Shown: one piece after another, positions 35,427 through 43,984 of the stretch | How positions within the stretch are numbered: position 1 is the first letter of the stretch | How the letters are laid out: every line of letters begins with the position of its first letter | Translations under genes and position numbers: made by a program | The notes under the pieces: model-generated | Told to the model about the DNA's origin: nothing | The model's database searches: none | What the model saw: only the letters and a program-made list of their open reading frames with translations | Assembly (NCBI GenBank): GCA_040757295.1 | Contig: JBFLXH010000006.1 | Coordinates: 1-64,000 of the forward strand | DNA length: 64,000 nt | Source of the DNA: JAGXSE01 sp040757295 | GTDB lineage: Bacteria > Bacillota > PH28-bin88 | Direction of reading: 5' to 3'

Positions 35427-36071
35427 ATGGGTTTAAAAAAAGGTTTCCGAGTTTTGACACTCCTAATTGTTTTGGGGTGTCTGATGGTTTCCCTTGGCTG
35501 TTTACGCCGTTCGCCGGAACAAGCAAGACCGGGACAGAAAGCTCCGGCAAAGGAAGTTGCAGTGGAAACCTACCTCCCGTTAAAGCAAGGTAATTTCTGG
35601 GATTACCGGGGCGAGGGAAACGAGTATGCCGAGTATGACGACCGGGTTTTATTTAGAGAAGGTAACTTGGTCCAACTGAAAAGGGCGAATCCGGGGACAA
35701 CTCTGGCCGTTATCTACGAGGTAAAAGAGGACAGCATTACCAAAGTATATACCGAAGAGGAGTTTTACGAAGAAAGAAACATTCTTGCCTCCTTCAAGGA
35801 AAACCAGCGGGAGATTATTTTAAAAAGGCCGTTTACCCTGGGGACTACCTGGACCGTAGGTGAAAGGACTTATGAGATTATTGAAACCAATGCTACAGTA
35901 AACACCCCGGCAGGCAGTTTTAAGGACTGTATCAAAATCCGCTCTACCTTTAAGGATAGTGATCATCAAATATTCCAGTTTTACGCGCCGGAAGTGGGAA
36001 TGGTTAAATCCGAGTTTAGAGCCGGAGAGGCTTTGGTGGTATCTGATCTGAAGGAGTATAAACTCCAGTAA
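35427..36071 (+). CDS. Lipoprotein of unknown function
   Basis: A 214-residue predicted lipoprotein. The signal peptide has a VSLGC lipobox (Cys at about residue 25). The mature part is a beta-rich domain starting YLPLKQGNFWDYRGEGNEY, a pattern common in Firmicute lipoproteins whose role is unknown. ATG 35427 lies behind a G-rich AAGGGGGTGGGGG ribosome site. It ends in a strong terminator and is transcribed alone. Confidence 0.7.
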   Translation: MGLKKGFRVLTLLIVLGCLMVSLGCLRRSPEQARPGQKAPAKEVAVETYLPLKQGNFWDYRGEGNEYAEYDDRVLFREGNLVQLKRANPGTTLAVIYEVKEDSITKVYTEEEFYEERNILASFKENQREIILKRPFTLGTTWTVGERTYEIIETNATVNTPAGSFKDCIKIRSTFKDSDHQIFQFYAPEVGMVKSEFRAGEALVVSDLKEYKLQ

Positions 36072-36101
36072 ACCAGTAAATGAATAATTTTTTGGTAAGA
36101 C

Positions 36102-36136
36102 AGACCAGGGTTTTTGAGCCCTGGTCTTTCATTTTA
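36102..36136 (+). terminator. Intrinsic terminator after the lipoprotein gene
   Basis: A perfect 9-bp stem (36102-36110 with 36119-36127) is followed by TTCATTTT. Confidence 0.88.
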
Positions 36137-36170
36137 ACCCCTAAAACCTCATTTATGATAAAATAGGGGT

Positions 36171-36211
36171 AACTCAGGAGTCAGGAGTCAGAATGAGAGA
36201 ACCGGCGAAAA
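36171..36211 (-). repeat. Family E flank repeat
   Basis: An inverted copy of the sequence at 16111-16156, with the direct AGGAGTC repeats and GAGAGAACCGGC. As at the other copies it abuts the TACTCGGC end of a B element. Confidence 0.6.
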
Positions 36212-36307
36212 TATACTCGGCAAGGGGTAAAATTGCATTATCATAATGAAGCCGAGCATGAAATTCGCTTTCAGGCCACATTTTAATTAGCGGCCTCGCT
36301 CATTATA
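36212..36307 (+). repeat. Family B repeat (B6)
   Basis: A plus-oriented copy, slightly shortened in the inner loop. The inner stem reads AGGCCAC/GCGGCCT and the outer ATACTCGGC/GCCGAGCAT, so one pair becomes G-U on the minus-strand transcript. TA flanks both ends. Confidence 0.8.
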
Positions 36308-36326
36308 GCTTGTCATATTTTTTCAT

Positions 36327-36366
36327 CCCTCTGATGGTGCCGCGATAAGCGGCGTGGGGGTCTGAA
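36327..36366 (+). repeat. Family C 40-bp repeat
   Basis: An inverted twin of 15845-15884 with the same GCCGC-GATAA-GCGGC hairpin core. It lies 20 bp beyond B6, as its twin lies 20 bp from B2, so C and B form a recurring pair. Confidence 0.7.
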
Positions 36367-36415
36367 TTCTGAATGCCTGAATAGTAACAAATAGGGATAT
36401 GTACTAGAAAAAGGT

Positions 36416-38266
36416 GTGAGAGAGATAAAACAGGAATTATATGGTGAAACATCAGGTGTTAAAGAGGAGGTTCTTAAAGAGCTGGAGAGCTGCTACCTCC
36501 TTGAGGTAGAGGGTACCAGTCTGATTTCAGAGGAACTAGCCCGAAAAATGGCCTGGGTTTCTGAATTGTTGGGGCGGGAAGTGGCCGTATATATAAACCG
36601 CCGGGGCAAGGTGGTGGCAGTTGCCCTGGGGGACCATAACAAGGTAGTTTTGCCCCATTTTGAGGGGCGGCGAAAGACAAAACGCCTGGCCGGGGTGCGG
36701 CTGGTTCATACTCACCCTGGAGGCAGCGGCATGCTTTCGGGTGTTGATTGGGCAGCCCTGGCTGCCTTGCAGTTTGATTGTATTGCCGCAATTGGAGTCC
36801 AGGATGGGAAGGCAAACGACATTTATGCAGGTTTTTGTCCGCCTGGCAGAGAATTTTCCGCGGAGGCCTGTTTGATCAAGGGGCCGTTAAGATTGGCGGA
36901 TTTAGAGCAGTTTAATCTCCTGGAAACTATTGAGGCTATAGAAAAACAGGCGCGCTCTGCCGGGGCAGCGCAACCAGCAGTAATAGAGGCAGCCGAACGG
37001 GTAGTGGTGGTTGCTCTAGCCCTGCCGCCGGAAAAAAACGGGGAGCTGCCGCCAGAGGAATCTTTGGCTGAACTGGTTCAGCTGGTTAAAGCTGCGGGAG
37101 CCACAGTGGTGGGTTCCTTTATGCAAAAGAAGAGCCGAATTGATGGGACGTATTTTATCGGCAAAGGATTTGCCGGGCAATTAAGTTTGCAGCTGCAGGA
37201 GCTTAGGGCAAACGTGCTGGTGGTAGACCACGAATTAACGGGCACCCAGATGCGCAACCTGGAGCAGTTAACCGGTGTACGGGTCTTGGACCGGACGGCA
37301 GTAATCCTGGATATCTTTGCTCAGCGGGCCCAAACCAGGGAAGGAAAACTTCAGGTAGAACTGGCCCAGCTGCGCTACAGGCTGCCCCGGCTGATGGGCC
37401 AAGGCGGAGCTTTGTCCCGCCTGGCTGGAGGAATCGGTACCAGGGGCCCGGGGGAAACAAAACTGGAAACTGACCGGCGGCATATTCGCCGCCGCATAAA
37501 GGAAATTGAGGAACAGCTGGTAGAAGTGGAAAGGCGCCGCTACGTCCAGCGGCATGGGCGCAAAGACATTCCTGCTGTGGCCCTGGTGGGTTATACCAAT
37601 GCAGGAAAGTCAACTCTAAGGTTCCGTCTCCTGCAGTCGGTCGGTAGCCAAGAAGCCAATTGGGAACTTGAAGACAGGGGTACTGACAGGCTTTTTGCTA
37701 CCCTTGATCCCACACTAAGGGGAATTACTCTTCCCGGGGGTCAGGAAGTGCTGGTTGCTGATACGGTCGGGTTTATTCATAAGCTCCCGCATCAGTTTGT
37801 CTCTGCGTTTAGGGCTACATTGGAAGAAGTACAGGAAGCGGACCTTTTACTGCATGTTATTGACGCCAGTAATCCTAGGTGGGAGGAACAGAAGAAAACA
37901 GTGGAGGAGGTCTTGGCGGAATTAGGGGTTGCCGAAAGACCAAGAATTAACGTTCTGAACAAAATAGATTTATTAGCGTCAGGCGCAAGCCTGTTACCCC
38001 TGCCGGACGGCAATCCATGGGTCTCCATATCTGCTGCTCAAGGCACTGGGCTTGAGCAGCTCCTGCTGGAGATGGCCAATTTACTGCAGCAGGACAGCAG
38101 GCAGGTACAGCTGTTCATACCTTACCCCCAGGCGGGAGTACTAAATGAGCTTTATAAAACGGTACAAGTCATTTCTGTCAATTACCGGGAAGATGCGATA
38201 GTTGTGGACGCAGTAGTATCTAACGATAAAATTGGGCGCTATCAGCCCTACCTCGATATTAATTAA
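36416..38266 (+). CDS. hflX: HflX-type GTPase with N-terminal JAMM-like domain
   Basis: A 616-residue protein, about 190 residues longer than standard HflX at the N-terminus. From about residue 195 it is a normal HflX: GGIGTRGPGE, coiled coil, then G1 GYTNAGKST, G3 DTVGF and G4 NKID. HflX binds 50S subunits and rescues stalled ribosomes. The extra domain carries His98-x-His100-Pro, Ser108 and Asp111 in the exact H-x-H-P-x6-S-x2-D spacing of JAMM/MPN metalloproteases, with Glu55 as a candidate catalytic Glu. The start is GTG 36416, with only a weak ribosome site. No upstream alternative precedes the stop at 36392. Confidence 0.88.
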   Translation: MREIKQELYGETSGVKEEVLKELESCYLLEVEGTSLISEELARKMAWVSELLGREVAVYINRRGKVVAVALGDHNKVVLPHFEGRRKTKRLAGVRLVHTHPGGSGMLSGVDWAALAALQFDCIAAIGVQDGKANDIYAGFCPPGREFSAEACLIKGPLRLADLEQFNLLETIEAIEKQARSAGAAQPAVIEAAERVVVVALALPPEKNGELPPEESLAELVQLVKAAGATVVGSFMQKKSRIDGTYFIGKGFAGQLSLQLQELRANVLVVDHELTGTQMRNLEQLTGVRVLDRTAVILDIFAQRAQTREGKLQVELAQLRYRLPRLMGQGGALSRLAGGIGTRGPGETKLETDRRHIRRRIKEIEEQLVEVERRRYVQRHGRKDIPAVALVGYTNAGKSTLRFRLLQSVGSQEANWELEDRGTDRLFATLDPTLRGITLPGGQEVLVADTVGFIHKLPHQFVSAFRATLEEVQEADLLLHVIDASNPRWEEQKKTVEEVLAELGVAERPRINVLNKIDLLASGASLLPLPDGNPWVSISAAQGTGLEQLLLEMANLLQQDSRQVQLFIPYPQAGVLNELYKTVQVISVNYREDAIVVDAVVSNDKIGRYQPYLDIN

Positions 38267-38445
38267 GGTTTTTCTAAAAGAAAAGAGAGGTTGGTTCCCT
38301 TTCTGTTGCCGAAGGAGACCACGAGGAGTATTTTGCTCCCCTGCAGTGGGAGGAGACAGGAACGCTCAAATATCAGAAACAAAACCACCAGGGTCAGTCA
38401 GAAACCATGACTCTTTCTTTGCAGTAAATAGCCGAAATCTTAACC
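38267..38445 (+). other. Non-coding stretch after hflX
   Basis: No protein-like frame is visible. The RNA could form a CCAC/GTGG helix over a GAGGAG/CTCC hairpin (38310-38355). A GCCGAAGGAG segment recalls part of a glycine aptamer, but the rest does not match. It could be the hflX 3' region or a structured RNA. Confidence 0.25.
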
Positions 38446-38487
38446 AATAATCCAGGTCCAATGACTGAGACCTGGATTATTTCTGTT
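38446..38487 (+). terminator. Strong intrinsic terminator before vanW
   Basis: A perfect 13-bp stem (38446-38458 with 38469-38481) has a 10-nt loop and is followed by TCTGTTT. Confidence 0.85.
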
Positions 38488-38605
38488 TAAAAAATGACAT
38501 TTTGTCAGGTAGAAAATGGCATACAGCAACTATTAAAAAAGTATATTTAACTGGCATGTATGAATACCAAGCGGCTAAAACTTACCAGCCAAAGGGGTGT
38601 TGCCA

Positions 38606-39820
38606 GTGCGAGCAGTATTATTCGTGGTTTTTTCAGTGTTTTTTTCTTTCGTATTGTTGACTGGATGCAACAACCCTCTGGAACCTTCGGCTGGCTTTGT
38701 TCTTATCAGCCAGGAAAAAAGCTGGACTTTTTCCCCAGGGGAAGTGGGGATCAGCTACAAAAAAAACAGTCAAGGCTTCCTGCGGGGGTACAGCTGGGAA
38801 GCGGTAATTGATCATAATAAGATGAACCAGATCCTGGTAAGGCTGTCCCAGGAGATAGATGTGCTGCCTGCTAGCGCCACTTTGGAACTGGGGGAGGAGG
38901 GCAAGTTTACCATCCACCCGTCGGCTGACGGGAAGCGGGTAAACCTACATGCTCTCAAAGAGTTACTGGAAGAAAAGGCCTTAACCGGCGGCTCTGTGGA
39001 GATTCCAGTGAAAAAGATACTGCCCGACGTATCCACGGCTGACCTGGAAGCGCTGTTACCTAAGGGATTGTTATCAACCTTTGCAACAGAATTCACCAAA
39101 ATCGAGGGACGCACAGAGAATATCCGGCTGTCCAGCGAAGCTGTTAATGGCATGGTAATAGCCCCTGGCGAGACCTTCTCCTTTAACGAAACGGTAGGGA
39201 GAAGGGAGGTGGAAAGGGGTTATAAACCAGCAGCGGTAATCAGCGGCGGCCGCTTTTCGGCAGGACTTGGCGGTGGAGTTTGCCAGGTTTCTTCCACTTT
39301 ATATAATGCACTCCTGCTGGCAGATATTGAGATTGTCGAGAGGTGGCCCCACAGCATAAAAGTTCCCTATCTCCCGGCGGGGAGGGACGCTACTGTATCC
39401 TGGGACATCCAGGATTTAAAGTTTAAAAACAACACCGGCGGCTATCTGGTTATTAACAGCTCCATCGAGGGGCAGAAACTTACCTTTTCAATTTACGGCA
39501 ATACCGACCATACGGCCGGAAAAAGGATCGAAGTTAAGACCGAAGTGCACCAGGTAATTGAACCGCCGATGAAAACTGTTCAGGACCCCGGTTTGCCTCC
39601 GGGAAAGAAGGTTGTTGAGGGCGGGCAGAAGGGCTATAAAACCAGCACATACCTGGTAATTACCAAAGACGGCGAAAAAGAAGAGCGGAAGCTTTCTCAA
39701 GATTATTACCGTCCGGTGGCCGGCCAGGTGCGCATCGGCTCAGGGCAGCAAGGGTCCGCACCTTTGGAGGCCAAAAGGGACCACCCAGAGACATCGGTCC
39801 CTGAAGAAGGCGCAGGTTAA
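38606..39820 (+). CDS. VanW-family exported lipoprotein
   Basis: A 404-residue protein. A lipoprotein signal ends at LLTGC. A PG_binding_4-type domain (about residues 60-170) is followed by the VanW domain with PGETFSFN, GGGVCQVSSTLYNA and WDIQDLKFKN. VanW proteins are linked to cell-wall resistance operons and spore or envelope assembly, and their chemistry is unknown. I choose GTG 38606 (AAAGGGGTG upstream) over TTG 38597. It converges on an M23 lipoprotein, so both neighbours act on the cell wall. Confidence 0.85.
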   Translation: MRAVLFVVFSVFFSFVLLTGCNNPLEPSAGFVLISQEKSWTFSPGEVGISYKKNSQGFLRGYSWEAVIDHNKMNQILVRLSQEIDVLPASATLELGEEGKFTIHPSADGKRVNLHALKELLEEKALTGGSVEIPVKKILPDVSTADLEALLPKGLLSTFATEFTKIEGRTENIRLSSEAVNGMVIAPGETFSFNETVGRREVERGYKPAAVISGGRFSAGLGGGVCQVSSTLYNALLLADIEIVERWPHSIKVPYLPAGRDATVSWDIQDLKFKNNTGGYLVINSSIEGQKLTFSIYGNTDHTAGKRIEVKTEVHQVIEPPMKTVQDPGLPPGKKVVEGGQKGYKTSTYLVITKDGEKEERKLSQDYYRPVAGQVRIGSGQQGSAPLEAKRDHPETSVPEEGAG

Positions 39821-39868
39821 AGAGTCCTTGAGGTCTTTGTAAAAAGGCGGAGGTAAAACCAAAAGTGG

Positions 39869-40852
39869 TTAGTCCAAAGGATCTTTTTCGAGAAACAACC
39901 ATGGGTTGACGAAGACAGGGCCCACACTGATGGTCCAGTGGAGGTGGGGACCGGTAGAAAAACCAGTAGAGCCGACCTCCCCGATAATATCCCCTTTTTC
40001 AACCAAAGTGCCTTTTTCTACCAAGAGCCGGTCGAGGTGAGAATAGGCGCTGTAAAGGTTCAGCCCGTGGTCAATAATGACGGTTTTGCCTACCACATTT
40101 AGGGACTTAGACAGGGTAACCAGCCCCCTGTTGGTCGCTTTAATGGGGGTTCCTGTGGGGGCTGCTATATCAATGCCGGAATGCCTACCTGATTCCACAT
40201 TGTTGATATAGCGGATAACCCCAAATTCGGTAGAGATTCTTCCTTCTACAGGCATTAAAAAGGCGCCTTGCCACAGAGGTATTGCTGCTGTTGCTGACTT
40301 AGCCCTGGCAATATGGACGCGGTCTTCTTGCCAGAGCTTGTCACTGCGCTGGACTTGTTGTGCTTGGGTAACTCGTAGGAACTGGGTTGGGAATTTTTTT
40401 GCAGTTACTTGGATATTCTCCCGTGCATCCAGGAGCGTTTCACCGTTCCTGGATAGTTTAACTTGAACATAATACTCCCCGGGGACGGTGCGGTAGTTTA
40501 CTCCCACAACAGCCATCTTGCCGGCGGGATAGTCAAAAAAGAGGGGGTTCTTTTCGGCAAAAGAGGTGTGAAACTCCAGGTCATCACCCTCAGCAGCATG
40601 ATCAAGGTAGAGGATGAAAAAATCCCCTGGTGCAATAGTGGCGGTAGAAAGGCGTAAAACAGGCAGTACAGGGCTTTTGTCCAGAGATTTTGTTTTATCC
40701 GGTTGATCATTCTGGCTTGTTTGGACCTTGTTTTGATCTGGCGGTTCCTTGGGGACAGCAAAACATCCCGTCACAAGGGATAAAAGTGCAAGCAACAAGA
40801 TAAGAAAAACAAACAGCGAAAGGCGGTGCGGTGGGTGCTGGCCTTTACGCAA
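39869..40852 (-). CDS. M23-family (LytM-type) peptidoglycan endopeptidase lipoprotein
   Basis: A 327-residue protein. The signal peptide has the LVTGC lipobox (Cys near residue 30). A beta-rich middle domain follows, and a C-terminal peptidase M23 domain with GRHSGIDIAAPTG (metal His and Asp) and PHLHW (H-x-H). It would cleave peptide cross-bridges or act as an activator of cell-wall hydrolases. The start is TTG 40852, with AAGGAAG about 7 nt before it. Nearby ATGs are out of frame. Confidence 0.9.
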   Translation of the reverse strand: MRKGQHPPHRLSLFVFLILLLALLSLVTGCFAVPKEPPDQNKVQTSQNDQPDKTKSLDKSPVLPVLRLSTATIAPGDFFILYLDHAAEGDDLEFHTSFAEKNPLFFDYPAGKMAVVGVNYRTVPGEYYVQVKLSRNGETLLDARENIQVTAKKFPTQFLRVTQAQQVQRSDKLWQEDRVHIARAKSATAAIPLWQGAFLMPVEGRISTEFGVIRYINNVESGRHSGIDIAAPTGTPIKATNRGLVTLSKSLNVVGKTVIIDHGLNLYSAYSHLDRLLVEKGTLVEKGDIIGEVGSTGFSTGPHLHWTISVGPVFVNPWLFLEKDPLD

Positions 40853-40869
40853 AAATCATCTTCCTTTCT

Positions 40870-41084
40870 AGCCAGTATAACTTTATTATAATATGCAATT
40901 CCGGCCCGTAAAATTAAGTCATGGTAATAATTGCAAGAATGAGCAAAATTTATTCACGTCGCATTTACAGCGCCAGGCACTCCTGCACTGCAGGATCCCA
41001 TCACCAAGCCGGGTGCTGCCCCGTTTCAGTTGCTTGCCTGCTAACCTGGTAGAAAGTAACCGGAAACTTTTAATTAATAATAAA
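40870..41084. other. Non-coding stretch upstream of the M23 gene
   Basis: About 215 bp with no credible frame. On the minus strand it can form several G-C-rich helices, including TCCTG/CAGGA at about 40983-40997. Such long leaders before wall hydrolase genes often hold riboswitches, but I find no match to the c-di-AMP or c-di-GMP aptamer cores. It contains none of the family A to E repeats. Confidence 0.3.
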
Positions 41085-41087
41085 AAG

Positions 41088-41127
41088 AAGCCCTCCAAGG
41101 GAAGAAAAACCCTCAGAGGACTTTAAT
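41088..41127 (-). terminator. Terminator after the HpcH-type aldolase gene
   Basis: On the minus strand the interrupted stem AAG-CCTC-GGG/CCC-GAGG-CTT is followed by CTTTTTATTATT. Confidence 0.55.
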
Positions 41128-41141
41128 GATTTTATGAGGCC

Positions 41142-41927
41142 CTAAATCAGGGCTTCCTTGGTTCCGGCAATTAGTCCTTTCATTGCCCCGGCGATGACTG
41201 TGGTGGCCATGATAGGCATGAAGCGGGCGCCAAGGGCAGCAAACTTATGGAATTCTTCTTTGCTGGTGATCAGAACCCCCGGAGTGATGCCTGCCGCGGC
41301 AATCCGTTTCAGGCAATCGGCAATAGTAGCCTGTACCTCCGGGTGGCCTGGGTTGCCGGGATAACCCATGGATACCGAGAGGTCCGACGGGCCAACAAAT
41401 AAGACGTCAATGCCTTTCACTGTTAATATGGCATCCAAGTTTTTTACGGATTCAACAGTCTCAATATGGGTGATTACAACAGTATGCTCATTGGAAGCAT
41501 GAATATGTCCCGGCCCCCCGAAAAATCCATATCCTCCTGCCCGAGTAGAGTAGGCCACGCCCCGGTTGCCCGCCGGTGGAAATTTGACGGCATCTACTAC
41601 TAATCTGGCCTGTTCTGCCGTGTTGACCTGGGGTACCTGGACACCGGAGGCGCCGACATCAAGGGTTCTCAGAATTTCCTGCGGGTTGGCACCGGAAACC
41701 CGCACCAGGGGGACAATCCCGGCGCAGCGGGCCGCCCGGATCATGTGCTCTGTTGTTTCAATTCCACCTGGGCCGTGTTCATTATCAATGATTACGAAGT
41801 CAAAATTGGCGTGCCCCGCCATTTCTACCAGGGCAGGGCTGGTAATGCCGGTAAAGAAACCAATCAGGGGGCGGTTCTCCCGGAGGTACCCGCGGAAGCG
41901 GGCGTCAAATACTGTCAACTCTTTCAT
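41142..41927 (-). CDS. HpcH/HpaI-family aldolase
   Basis: A 261-residue class II (metal-dependent) pyruvate aldolase of the 2,4-dihydroxyhept-2-ene-1,7-dioate or 4-hydroxy-2-oxo-acid type: DFVIIDNEHGP, GVQVPQVN, a metal Glu in HIETVESV, and FVGPSDLSVSMG. It would split a hydroxy-oxo acid into pyruvate and an aldehyde. The substrate is unknown. The start is uncertain: ATG 41927 directly follows GGAG, TTG 41918 has better spacing, and TTG 41933 is also open. An M20 remnant lies just upstream on the same strand. Confidence 0.85.
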   Translation of the reverse strand: MKELTVFDARFRGYLRENRPLIGFFTGITSPALVEMAGHANFDFVIIDNEHGPGGIETTEHMIRAARCAGIVPLVRVSGANPQEILRTLDVGASGVQVPQVNTAEQARLVVDAVKFPPAGNRGVAYSTRAGGYGFFGGPGHIHASNEHTVVITHIETVESVKNLDAILTVKGIDVLFVGPSDLSVSMGYPGNPGHPEVQATIADCLKRIAAAGITPGVLITSKEEFHKFAALGARFMPIMATTVIAGAMKGLIAGTKEALI

Positions 41928-41989
41928 CTCCAATCTACGATGTTTGCTTTGTGCTAGACCAGTTCTACAATTAGTTCTTTTTTCCTGCT

Positions 41990-42190
41990 TTAATTCTCTC
42001 CGCAGAACTCCAGAATGGAATTTGCCACAATTTCCGCGGCTGAAATAACACTGGGGAAATCAACATATTCTGCCGAGGCATGCAGCCCCTCCCCTTTTGG
42101 GCCAAAGATAACCGTGGGAATCCCGGCTCCAGCCAAAATGGCAGAGTCCATCCACCCGCTGAAGCCAATTAGGTAGAGGTATAATTGGAG
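41990..42190 (-). pseudogene. M20-family peptidase C-terminal remnant
   Basis: Minus-strand translation gives LIGFSGWMDSAILAGAGIPTV, then GPKGEGLHASAEYVDF, then SVISAAEIVANSILEF and a stop. This is the C-terminal catalytic part of M20 peptidases/deacylases. Nothing upstream of 42190 continues it. It would have been the gene before the HpcH aldolase. It supplies the segment missing from the M20 remnant at 33979. Confidence 0.75.
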
Positions 42191-42345
42191 TTTTTAGCAA
42201 AGAGAGCAATTCCGGAACAAATAGGGTTAAAGGTCTAAAACCTGCTTAAACGACTTGAGACCGCGCCTTTTTAAAATTGCTCCCTTAGACTTTCTTTGTT
42301 AAAGTAAATTCGTAAAGAACAATAGGTGTATAGGAGATTTGCCAC

Positions 42346-43566
42346 ATGCTGCCTGTAGTAGTATTAATTTTGGTTTTGGCCGTTACCATTTATCTCACCC
42401 AAAAAGGGTACCAGCTATACTGGGGGCTCCTTGGTGGCTCGGTTCTGTTAAGTATAGCAAATGGCAACGGGCTAATCAGCACAGCTCAGATCTTTGGTAA
42501 GGCCCTGGCTGCTCCCAAGACCCTGGAGTTAGTCATTGCTGTAACTATAGTATCCATAATGACCTCGGTGATGTCGTCGAGCAACCTCTTAGAGCGGATG
42601 GTCGCAAGGCTTTCAGATTTTTTCAATAATCCTAAGCTAACCCTGATGGGCATCCCGGCTCTGGTGGGAGGCATTCCGGTAACCGGAGGGGCTATTATGT
42701 CTGCTCCGTTGGTGGGCCAGATCGGTGCATCCCTGGCCTTAAGCAATGCCCGCATGGCGGCAGTCAACATAATTTTCCGCCATGTCAGCATTTGGGTGCT
42801 GCCGTTTCGCCCAAACTACCTCTTGGCTGCCAGTTTGTCAGCTATACCCCTGTTTGACCTGGTCAAGGCCCAGGCCTCATTTACAGTCTTAGGCTTTTTG
42901 GTGGGGTACTGGTTTTTGCTGCGGGAAGCACAGGCTAAAGAGGAGCAGCAAGGGCAAAAAGCTAATCGTCTGCTGGCAGGACGGGATTTTCTAATCTACT
43001 CTTCACCCCTCAGTATTATTTTAGTAGTGAGCGCTTTTGGCCTTAGGCTTGATTTGTCTTTGTTTCTCGGGTTAATCCTCTGCATGTTCTTTGCATGGGG
43101 TCATCCTAACTTTAAATTTCAATCAGTGATCAAGGGGATTAGGCCGGACCTTATTATGACCATGGTCTCTATAATTGTCTTTGCGAAAGCGGTCCATAGT
43201 ATTGAAGTCTTGCCGAACCTTTTAAACAGTGTTGTTTCCTATGGTATTCCTTTCAACCTGCTGGTCTTTCTTGTCCCTTTGGTTGTCGGCTATCTCACGG
43301 CTGATATTACCACTTGTGTTGCCTTGGTCTTCCCTTTACTTTTACCCCTGGTGCCTGTCGAAACCAAGCTTTATTATGTCGTGGCTTTCTATGCAACGGG
43401 CATGATTTCTTACATGATTTCACCTTTGCATATGTGCCAGGTGTTAACCAACGACCACTTTGGGATTAATCTGTTTCAAATTTACCGGGAATACTGGGCC
43501 GTTCAGTTGGCCTTATTGGCCGGGATTATTACCTTCTTCTTTTTAGGTATTTATTGGCTTGGCTAG
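42346..43566 (+). CDS. DUF401-family membrane transport-like protein
   Basis: A 406-residue protein with about ten membrane segments and a conserved GGIPVTGGAIMSAPLVG re-entrant-like motif, matching DUF401. Its architecture resembles anion/dicarboxylate or GntP-like carriers. No substrate is established. ATG 42346 has AGGAG about 9 nt upstream. It is alone, divergent from the M20 remnant. Proximity to the HpcH aldolase and Hyi genes suggests, but does not prove, a role in organic-acid uptake. Confidence 0.8.
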   Translation: MLPVVVLILVLAVTIYLTQKGYQLYWGLLGGSVLLSIANGNGLISTAQIFGKALAAPKTLELVIAVTIVSIMTSVMSSSNLLERMVARLSDFFNNPKLTLMGIPALVGGIPVTGGAIMSAPLVGQIGASLALSNARMAAVNIIFRHVSIWVLPFRPNYLLAASLSAIPLFDLVKAQASFTVLGFLVGYWFLLREAQAKEEQQGQKANRLLAGRDFLIYSSPLSIILVVSAFGLRLDLSLFLGLILCMFFAWGHPNFKFQSVIKGIRPDLIMTMVSIIVFAKAVHSIEVLPNLLNSVVSYGIPFNLLVFLVPLVVGYLTADITTCVALVFPLLLPLVPVETKLYYVVAFYATGMISYMISPLHMCQVLTNDHFGINLFQIYREYWAVQLALLAGIITFFFLGIYWLG

Positions 43567-43567
43567 G

Positions 43568-43628
43568 CCATTTTTATCACAGATGGCTACCCGCTCTTAA
43601 GCCTACGCTTCTTTAAAGCGGCGGGAAA
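43568..43628 (+). repeat. Family A repeat, left part
   Basis: TTTTTATCACAGATGGCTACCC followed by the CTTTAAAGCGGCGGG segment is nearly identical to 59556-59610. It runs straight into a B element at the same point as at 59611. The right half of A is missing here. Confidence 0.7.
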
Positions 43629-43671
43629 TGCTCGGCAAAGGAAAAATATTAAAATCAATGAAGCCGAGTAT
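43629..43671 (+). repeat. Family B repeat, partial (B7)
   Basis: Only the outer hairpin half is kept (ATGCTCGGC paired with GCCGAGTAT through one G-U). The sequence then switches to the family E flank instead of the inner hairpin. Confidence 0.7.
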
Positions 43672-43718
43672 ATTTTGGCCGGTTCTCTCATTCTGACTCC
43701 TGACTCCTGTGTAGTTAC
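43672..43718 (+). repeat. Family E flank repeat
   Basis: The third copy of the E sequence (TTGGCCGGTTCTCTCATTC and two CTGACTCCTG units). Its end supplies the stop codon of the converging GIY-YIG gene. Confidence 0.6.
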
Positions 43719-43984
43719 GTTTTATCATTCCATGTTTTTAGAAGCAGCTCCTTGGCCTTTTTAGGGAGCCTGCGAATCTCTTTCTCCTTTCTCAAAGCAT
43801 CTCCCCGGCTAGCCGTCTTTTCGGCGTAGACCAGTGTTACAGGGCGCCGCCCTCTGGTGAAAATAGCTCCTTTGCCGGCATTATGAAGGGCAACCCGGCG
43901 GGACAGGTCGATGGTCTGGCCAGTGTACATGGAGCCGTCAGAACACTTTAGTATGTAGACCCAAAACACAGGGGTATCACTCAT
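43715..43984 (-). CDS. GIY-YIG nuclease-superfamily protein
   Basis: An 89-residue single-domain protein with the two motif tyrosines (VYILKC and MYTGQT) and the downstream Arg (SRRVALHN) of the UPF0213/YhbQ type. Such proteins are putative DNA-binding nucleases of unclear role. ATG 43984 follows GGGGGATG. The last codons and the stop lie inside a family E repeat, so its end may have been set by the insertion. Confidence 0.85.
   Translation of the reverse strand: MSDTPVFWVYILKCSDGSMYTGQTIDLSRRVALHNAGKGAIFTRGRRPVTLVYAEKTASRGDALRKEKEIRRLPKKAKELLLKTWNDKT

Noticed and set aside
38290..38420. Glycine riboswitch
   Set aside because: Only GCCGAAGGAG and a loose CAG-AAACAAAACC resemblance were seen. 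The conserved core is incomplete and the downstream gene is unrelated to glycine.
40893..41126. 77-codon plus-strand frame before the M23 gene
   Set aside because: It has no ribosome site, low-complexity basic composition, and runs through the aldolase terminator.
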